From Opitutaceae bacterium (GTDB lineage Bacteria > Verrucomicrobiota > Verrucomicrobiia > Opitutales > Opitutaceae): a stretch of DNA of 6,285 nucleotides. Shown here in pieces: positions 1 through 6,285 of the stretch. The notes beneath the pieces are model-generated. The model saw only the letters and a list, made by a program, of their open reading frames with translations. It ran no database searches and was not told where the DNA came from. The stretch spans positions 1-6,285 of the forward strand of contig JAPOIC010000123.1 of NCBI GenBank assembly GCA_029979145.1, written 5' to 3'. Each line of letters opens with the position of its first letter. Within the stretch, counting starts at the first letter, position 1. The translations under genes were made by a program, and so were the position numbers.

Positions 1-12
1 CTCGGCCAACGA

Positions 13-1041
13 TCAGCTGATGTCGATGCGCCGGAGGCCGGTCACGGCCCGCGGCGACTGCACCCGGGCTTCGCGGCCGGGCATCTTGATTACTTCGGTC
101 TCGCCACCTTCGAAATCCGCGTCCGTGCGAAACTGCACGTTCGGCATTTTCTCAAGCTTGTCGAACCGGGCCTTGAGATCCGCCGGGAGCTTGGCCTTTT
201 CCTCATCGGTGTCGACCGGACCGTTGAAGGTCACGTTGCCCTCCGCGTCCTTGGCGGTGAGCACCCGTTTGCCGTCGTTGGTCACAAGTTCCAGCGTCCC
301 GGCCTCGTCCTTCAGCTCGATCGCGCTGCGGCCGGTGTTTACGGACACGAAGACCGTGTCATCGGCATTGCGAATGGTGCGGACGACATGCCGGGCACCG
401 CCTTCGCGGCCAACGTTCATCATCCACATCAGGTTGTCAGCCTCGCCCGCCGCCTTGGCGGCGGGACGGGGGCCCGCAGTGCCTTGCCACTCTAATCCGG
501 GCCCGACGCGCTGCTCCAGTTTGATCACGTGGCGCTTCGGCACCTCGTGCTCGCCGAGCGTCACGAACGCTTTCTGCTCCTTGCCGGCGCGAATGAAGGT
601 CAGGGCCACTTTGTCACCGGCCTTTTGATTCCGAATGAGCACGGTGAGCTGCTCAATGTTTACCAGCGTCTGGTCGTTGAACTTCAGCAGCACGTCATGC
701 TCCTGCAAGACGCCGGCCGCGGCACTCTCCGGCACCACCAGGCCGACCGCGAGGCCGGTGCCGACGGCCAGGCCGAGTTGGGTTTGGAGCGCCGGGCCCA
801 CGGCTTCGGTCTGCACGCCGAGAAACGTGACCTTTTCAGTTTCGCCGGGGCCTTCGCCGATGAATTCGATGCGCCGGGCCTCGGGGGCACCGGCGGGGTG
901 GGGCGAGAGCATGATCACACGCTTCTCTTTCTTCACTTCCTTGGGAGCCTCGTCGGCCGAACCGGCCGTGAGCGTGGATGCTGCCAAGGCGAAGCCGAGC
1001 AGCGGGAGCAGACGATATCGTTGGGTTTTCATGGGATTCAT
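13..1041 (-). CDS. Exported PDZ-domain protein, third gene of sigma/anti-sigma operon
   Basis: Predicted 342-residue protein. The N-terminus has basic residues followed by a hydrophobic run (about 11-27, LLPLLGFALAAS) and an AxA-like end, consistent with a Sec signal peptide, so it probably acts in the periplasm. Residues about 72-163 look like a PDZ domain: the FLGVQ strand, the LVVPESAAAGVLQEHDVLLKF stretch typical of the groove and helix, then the ALTFIRAGKEQ strand. No serine-protease or metalloprotease domain is present. The rest (about 200-342) is alpha/beta-like sequence that I do not recognise, ending in acidic and basic stretches. The ATG at 1041 was chosen because it overlaps the upstream stop codon by 4 bases (ATGA), implying translational coupling; a second in-frame ATG lies three codons later. 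The open frame extends 27 codons further upstream but inside the anti-sigma gene. Role inferred: envelope sensor or effector of the sigma circuit, binding exposed peptide C-termini. Confidence 0.88.
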   Translation of the reverse strand: MNPMKTQRYRLLPLLGFALAASTLTAGSADEAPKEVKKEKRVIMLSPHPAGAPEARRIEFIGEGPGETEKVTFLGVQTEAVGPALQTQLGLAVGTGLAVGLVVPESAAAGVLQEHDVLLKFNDQTLVNIEQLTVLIRNQKAGDKVALTFIRAGKEQKAFVTLGEHEVPKRHVIKLEQRVGPGLEWQGTAGPRPAAKAAGEADNLMWMMNVGREGGARHVVRTIRNADDTVFVSVNTGRSAIELKDEAGTLELVTNDGKRVLTAKDAEGNVTFNGPVDTDEEKAKLPADLKARFDKLEKMPNVQFRTDADFEGGETEVIKMPGREARVQSPRAVTGLRRIDIS

Positions 1042-1484
1042 TGCAAAGTCAGTTGGGTCAGGCGGACCTCGTCGCGCGGCACGCTCCATTTGATCGAGGC
1101 GTTGGATTGCGGGTCGCGCCACACGACGGTGTCGACGTAGGAGCGGCTGACGCGGCGCGCCTTGCTGCCGTCCGCCAAGGTCACGACGCCTTCATCAAAG
1201 GCGTCATAGAGCAAATTCTGGGTGGCAACCGGTTTGAACTGCGACTCAGCCGTCGCCGGAGAAACGGAGTCCCCTTCGACGGTCGGCGGCGGTGTGACTC
1301 CCCGCGGCATCTGCCAAGCGAAGACCACGGCCACGGTCGCCGCCAGCGGCAGCGCGAACCAGCCGAACTGGGCCCGGCGGCGCGGTTGCAGCCGGGCGGC
1401 GATCCGGCCCTCCAGGGTTCGACCCGGCGTGCGCGGACGCAGCGCGGTCAGCTCCTTTTCCAAGTCTTCCAGATCCTTATCCAT
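1038..1484 (-). CDS. Putative anti-sigma factor, single-pass membrane protein
   Basis: 148 residues. A short charged cytoplasmic part (1-40, rich in Glu/Leu then Arg) is predicted to be helical. One transmembrane segment follows at about 41-58 (WFALPLAATVAVVFAW), then a Pro-rich linker and a periplasmic domain (about 90-145) with alternating hydrophobic residues, including a DGSKARR turn and a VVWRDPQ motif. There are no Cys or His residues, so the zinc-binding H-x3-C-x2-C anti-sigma motif is absent. The anti-sigma call rests on position: the start overlaps the sigma gene stop by 8 bases and the stop overlaps the PDZ gene start by 4. No Shine-Dalgarno sequence precedes the ATG, which fits coupled translation. 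The N-terminal part is shorter than most characterised anti-sigma domains. An alternative is a membrane accessory protein that does not bind sigma. Confidence 0.8.
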   Translation of the reverse strand: MDKDLEDLEKELTALRPRTPGRTLEGRIAARLQPRRRAQFGWFALPLAATVAVVFAWQMPRGVTPPPTVEGDSVSPATAESQFKPVATQNLLYDAFDEGVVTLADGSKARRVSRSYVDTVVWRDPQSNASIKWSVPRDEVRLTQLTLQ

Positions 1485-2019
1485 GGCAGTCGACGTTGGT
1501 CATTTGCTGGCGAAGTGCCGCGAGCGCATAGCGGTAGCGGGAAGCGGCGGTGTTAAGGGGGATATCGAGCTCTCGCGCGATTTCGTCGAAAGTGAGTTCG
1601 CCCCAAATCTTGAGGGTGAGGACTTCGCGTTGCGGCCCGGGCAGGCGTCGGAGCGCCGCCTCGATGGCCCGCACGCGTTCGTCGCCGGATGGTTCGAATT
1701 CGAAAAAACGTTCTCCGGGCTCGACGCTGGCTTCTTCGCGGGCCACCCGGCGGGTATCCTGGCGTGCGAGGTCGACCGCCGCGCGTCGGATTGAAGTGAT
1801 GAGGAGGGCCTGCGGATTGCCTCCCAAGTGCCGCTGGTTTCGCCAAAACCGCACAAACGCATCCTGCACGACGTCCTCGGCATCCGCGAGGCTGCGCGTC
1901 CACTGCCGGGCGCAAAGGAGCAGTTTGGGTCCGTGTTGCTGAAACCAGTCTTTCCAGGATGCATCGGGTGATAGGGCCTCCATGCGGCGGGTTGCGTGGG
2001 TTTTCCTGAAAAGCGTCAT
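1477..2019 (-). CDS. ECF-type RNA polymerase sigma factor
   Basis: 180 residues from the ATG at 2019, a normal length for the extracytoplasmic-function group. Region 2 covers about 25-92, with the hallmark DAEDVVQDAFVRFWRN segment that binds core polymerase and the minus-10 element. Region 4 covers about 117-170, with LPGPQREVLTLKIWGELTFDEIA followed by a helix-turn-helix ending in SRYRYALAALR, which recognises the minus-35 element. Regions 1 and 3 are absent, as expected. The open frame continues 23 codons further upstream, but those codons run through the likely promoter and show no family similarity; an in-frame ATG at 1983 is another possible start. It heads the operon with the putative membrane anti-sigma factor and the PDZ protein, so it is probably released by an envelope signal and acts in the cytoplasm. 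Family call is firm; subgroup and regulon are unknown. Confidence 0.93.
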   Translation of the reverse strand: MTLFRKTHATRRMEALSPDASWKDWFQQHGPKLLLCARQWTRSLADAEDVVQDAFVRFWRNQRHLGGNPQALLITSIRRAAVDLARQDTRRVAREEASVEPGERFFEFEPSGDERVRAIEAALRRLPGPQREVLTLKIWGELTFDEIARELDIPLNTAASRYRYALAALRQQMTNVDCHG

Positions 2020-2033
2020 GGATCCGGCTTTTT

Positions 2034-2058
2034 GTCTAAATTCCCGCGAAAAAGTTGC
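2034..2058 (-). promoter_or_regulatory. Possible promoter of the sigma operon
   Basis: Between the terminator and the sigma start codon, the minus strand reads GCAACTTTTT (2058 to 2049), then TTTAGAC (2040 to 2034). An AAC-T core followed about 16-17 bases later by a short GAC/GTC-like element resembles ECF promoter architecture, which would mean autoregulation. The minus-10 match is poor, and a start site here would give a leader of only a few bases before the ATG at 2019. This is a weak, pattern-based call. Confidence 0.25.
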
Positions 2059-2089
2059 GAGCCCCTCCCACCCGCAGGATTCAGGCACT

Positions 2090-2116
2090 AAAAAGGCCCG
2101 GAGATCATCCGGGCCT
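2090..2116 (-). terminator. Intrinsic terminator after the 60-residue membrane protein gene
   Basis: On the minus strand a 9-bp perfect stem (AGGCCCGGA pairing with TCCGGGCCT) with a 5-base loop is followed by TTTTT, the last stem base included. It lies about 30 bases past the stop codon at 2148 and ahead of the sigma operon in the same direction, so it ends transcription of the small gene and insulates the sigma operon. Read on the plus strand it has A residues before the stem and no T-tract after it, so it works in one direction. Confidence 0.88.
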
Positions 2117-2147
2117 CGTGGTTTCGCGTCGGTTTCCCTCGCGCGAC

Positions 2148-2330
2148 TTATTTGACCTGCAGGCGCTTGCGAGTCGTCAGGTATTCGGAGATCGCGAGCG
2201 CCATCAGCATGCCGGCCGACGCATACGCGACGACGACGTCAATGCTGATGGGGAGACTCAGGCCAAGGGAAAGAATGAGGGCAGCGGCGAGGGCGCCGGC
2301 AGACACCGTGGAATTTAGGATTTTCTTCAT
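2148..2330 (-). CDS. Small two-helix membrane protein, unknown function
   Basis: 60 residues starting MKKILN. Two hydrophobic segments, about 9-28 (AGALAAALILSLGLSLP) and 31-48 (VVVAYASAGMLMALAI), are separated by a short turn. The tail is strongly basic (TTRKRLQVK), so by the positive-inside rule both ends should be cytoplasmic. The first segment could be read as a signal peptide, but no clear cleavage site follows. A weak purine-rich AAGAAAG sits 6 bases before the ATG. The gene has its own terminator and is divergent from the OxyR-like regulator, with 104 bases between start codons, which makes it the likeliest regulated target. I do not recognise a family. The clean start, terminator and membrane composition argue that it is real despite its length. 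Confidence 0.8.
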   Translation of the reverse strand: MKKILNSTVSAGALAAALILSLGLSLPISIDVVVAYASAGMLMALAISEYLTTRKRLQVK

Positions 2331-2384
2331 GTTAGGCTTTCTTGCGACCGCCGGGTTGGCGTCGCGGCTCTACCTTAACCCCGC

Positions 2385-2413
2385 TTTACAATAATAAAAA
2401 TCGTTAGTATCTA
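2385..2413 (+). promoter_or_regulatory. Candidate promoter of the LysR-type regulator
   Basis: TTTACA (2385-2390) matches five of six bases of the minus-35 consensus and is followed after 17 bases by TATCTA (2408-2413), a poor minus-10. TATCAT at 2412-2417 is a better minus-10 but too far from that minus-35. Either would start transcription very close to the ATG at 2435, giving an almost leaderless message, in keeping with the absence of a Shine-Dalgarno sequence. The elements sit inside the inverted repeat and the OxyR-like site, so bound regulator would block them. Confidence 0.3.
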
Positions 2414-2436
2414 TCATGGACATCGATTTTTATTAT
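2391..2436. repeat. Perfect 13-bp inverted repeat in the divergent intergenic region
   Basis: ATAATAAAAATCG (2391-2403) is exactly repeated in inverse orientation at 2424-2436, with a 20-base spacer. Arm centres are 33 bases apart, about three helical turns, as expected for a dimeric or tetrameric DNA-binding protein contacting one face. The right arm overlaps the first two bases of the LysR start codon (2435-2437). It is the most AT-rich stretch in the window. It could be an operator or an mRNA hairpin. Confidence 0.85.
2400..2436 (+). promoter_or_regulatory. OxyR-like operator
   Basis: The 37 bases read ATCG-N7-CTAT-N7-ATCG-N7-TTAT. The published OxyR consensus is ATAG-N7-CTAT-N7-ATAG-N7-CTAT, also 37 bases; 13 of the 16 specified tetranucleotide positions match, and three of the four minor T/A positions inside the outer N7 blocks match too. 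It lies between the divergent small-membrane-protein and LysR genes, the usual place for a LysR-type autoregulatory site, and runs into the regulator's start codon, which suggests repression of its own gene. The AT-rich background raises the odds of a chance match. Binding protein inferred to be the adjacent regulator. Confidence 0.5.
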
Positions 2437-3328
2437 GGAGTTATACCAACTGCGCTCCTTCATCGCCGTGGCCGAGGCCGGAAATTTCACTCGTGCGGCG
2501 GAGCAGCTGCACATCACTCAACCGGCTCTTAGCCAACAGGTAATTAATCTCGAAAAGGAGCTGGAGCACAAGTTGCTCCACCGGCTGGGTCGACGGGCGG
2601 TGCTCACGGATGCCGGCAAGACGTTCATTGAGCGGGCCCGTCGAATCCTACTCGAGGCGGACAGCGCCACGAAGGAGATCCGCGACAATCCGCACGCCGA
2701 GAGCCGTGTCACCATAGGGGCCATCCCCTCGGTGGCGCCCTACATCTTGCCCGCCTTGATTGCCCAAGCCCGGATCGAGCATCCCCACTTGCAGATCCAA
2801 GCGCGGGAGGATTTTCGTTCCGACCTGGTCACCGGTGTCCTCGACGGTTCAATTGACTTGGCAGTCGTAGCTACACCAGTCCACGCGGCGGCCCTGTCCG
2901 TGAAACCGCTCATGCGGGAACCGCTCCTACTCGCCGTGGGCCGCGACCACCGCTTCACCAAAAAGCGCTGCATCCGGGCCGCCGATTTGGCGGAGGAGAC
3001 TTTTGTCATGCTCGGCAGCACCAGCTCCCTGACCGAGCAAGTCCGCCAGTTCTGCGGTGACCACCAGTTTGAACCGCGCATCGGTTACCGCTGCGCCCAA
3101 CTGGCCACGGTGAAGTCCCTTGTCGCGCTCGGTGCCGGCATAGCGATCCTCCCGCGCATCGCGCGTTCGTCCAAGGATGACGGTCTCCTTGAATATCTTC
3201 GCCTCGCCGACACCAAGCCCGAACGCGAGCTCGTGATCATCCGCCACCTGCAAAGTTATCAAAGCCGGGGCATGACCCAATTTCTCGGCATGTTGCGCGC
3301 GGGAGCCCTTCAACCCACCAGCGCGTGA
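2435..3328 (+). CDS. LysR-family transcriptional regulator, OxyR-like
   Basis: 297 residues, a normal LysR length. Residues 1-60 form the winged helix-turn-helix (MELYQLRSFIAVAEAGNFTRAAEQL, then ITQPALSQQV), a linker helix covers about 60-88, and the effector domain starts near 91 (RVTIGAIPSVAPYILP). The effector domain aligns by eye with Escherichia coli OxyR: similar PYxLP, DLA, LMRExLLLAVGRDH, ADLA and LVALGAGIAILP blocks. At the redox centre, OxyR's HCLRDQ reads SSLTEQ here, so the peroxide-reactive Cys199 position is Ser198, while Cys207 fits Cys208 and Cys179 fits Cys180; an extra Cys220 is present. It may therefore not sense peroxide in the classical way. The start fits the family; there is no Shine-Dalgarno sequence and the ATG lies inside the operator. 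Expected to control itself and the divergent membrane protein gene. LysR membership is firm; the OxyR subgroup is moderate. Confidence 0.95.
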   Translation: MELYQLRSFIAVAEAGNFTRAAEQLHITQPALSQQVINLEKELEHKLLHRLGRRAVLTDAGKTFIERARRILLEADSATKEIRDNPHAESRVTIGAIPSVAPYILPALIAQARIEHPHLQIQAREDFRSDLVTGVLDGSIDLAVVATPVHAAALSVKPLMREPLLLAVGRDHRFTKKRCIRAADLAEETFVMLGSTSSLTEQVRQFCGDHQFEPRIGYRCAQLATVKSLVALGAGIAILPRIARSSKDDGLLEYLRLADTKPERELVIIRHLQSYQSRGMTQFLGMLRAGALQPTSA

Positions 3329-3478
3329 GTGGCGCGCAGGACGTCGTTAACCGGATCAGATTTGCACCTAAAACAGTGTTACATCGCCGCGACAGACGTC
3401 GGCACGATGAAACTTGAGACGCGGTCCACCCGCCACAAATAGTTGCCGACCGCCGGCGCCGCCCACTACTCCTGCCTC

Positions 3479-6046
<2,568 letters not shown>

Positions 6047-6052
6047 CCGCGC

Positions 6053-6280
6053 TCAGCCGCGCTCGCGCAGGGCCATGAACAACCCGGCTGCAATCAGCAC
6101 GCCGCCGCCGGCGTAATACCAGACATGCTCGGGTTGACGCGCCTTGCCATCCCAGGTGTTGGCGACTGAGGCGCCGACTTCGTCGGCCACCCAGACCACG
6201 GAGTCTTCCCGGCGGGAGGCCATGATGATCACAAAGATACCCGCGGCGATGAGGATCAAAGCAGAGGCCATCTTGGGCAT
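6053..6280 (-). CDS. DUF3185-like small membrane protein
   Basis: 75 residues: MPKM, a transmembrane segment at about 4-20 (MASALILIAAGIFVIIM), a polar loop with a SVANTWDGK stretch (38-46), and a second transmembrane segment at about 54-71 (WYYAGGGVLIAAGLFMAL) ending in a basic tail. Length and the helix-loop-helix layout match DUF3185 proteins, whose function is unknown. The ATG at 6280 is five bases from the window edge, so its ribosome-binding site and promoter are out of view; an in-frame ATG three codons later is an alternative. The gene converges on the U32 gene with only 6 bases between stop codons, and no terminator hairpin is visible between them. Confidence 0.82.
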   Translation of the reverse strand: MPKMASALILIAAGIFVIIMASRREDSVVWVADEVGASVANTWDGKARQPEHVWYYAGGGVLIAAGLFMALRERG

Positions 6281-6285
6281 AGGTC

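Noticed and set aside
529..1140. Plus-strand open frames opposite the PDZ gene.
   Set aside because: They have no recognisable domain and lie antisense to a gene with a signal peptide, a PDZ domain and operon overlaps.
3347..3374. TTAACC with TAAAAC 16 bases later as a promoter for the U32 gene.
   Set aside because: Each element matches only four of six consensus bases; it is plausible by position only, so not listed as a feature.
3407..3442. An 11-codon reading frame (MKLETRSTRHK) ending just before the TTG at 3443, upstream of the U32 gene, as a leader peptide.
   Set aside because: It has no ribosome-binding site, no run of regulatory codons and no attenuator hairpin; a frame this short is expected by chance.
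3398..3450. A 7-bp inverted repeat, GTCGGCA and TGCCGAC, in the LysR-U32 gap.
   Set aside because: With a 39-base loop in GC-rich DNA and no T-tract, it is weak as either terminator or operator.

Overview
The window is GC-rich by eye and carries seven confident protein genes with tight spacing and no mobile elements, RNA genes or CRISPR. The ECF sigma/anti-sigma/PDZ cluster, the long two-part U32 protein and the general lack of Shine-Dalgarno sequences suggest a GC-rich Verrucomicrobiota bacterium, possibly of the Opitutaceae. That placement is inference from protein style, not from a marker gene.

Layout. On the minus strand, positions 2019 to 13 form a three-gene operon: an ECF-type sigma factor, a small single-pass membrane protein in the anti-sigma position, and an exported PDZ-domain protein. 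The genes overlap by 8 and 4 bases, so they are probably translationally coupled. The likely logic is a cell-envelope stress circuit. A clear hairpin terminator (2116 to 2090) insulates this operon from the next minus-strand gene, a 60-residue two-helix membrane protein (2330 to 2148).

That small gene is transcribed divergently from a LysR-family regulator (2435 to 3328) that resembles OxyR. The AT-rich region between them holds a perfect 13-bp inverted repeat and an overlapping 37-bp element with the spacing of the OxyR consensus (four tetranucleotides separated by 7 bases). The regulator has serine where OxyR has its peroxide-reactive cysteine, but keeps a cysteine at the second position.

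Downstream on the plus strand, a 150-bp gap precedes a large U32-family protein (3479 to 6046). It is related to the tRNA/rRNA hydroxylation and UbiU/UbiV group rather than to true proteases, and has two cysteine clusters. It converges, with 6 bases between the stop codons, on a small DUF3185-like membrane protein on the minus strand (6280 to 6053).

Most of the window is ordinary chromosomal housekeeping. The parts most worth attention are the divergent LysR/small-membrane-protein locus with its operator, and the sigma/anti-sigma/PDZ module.
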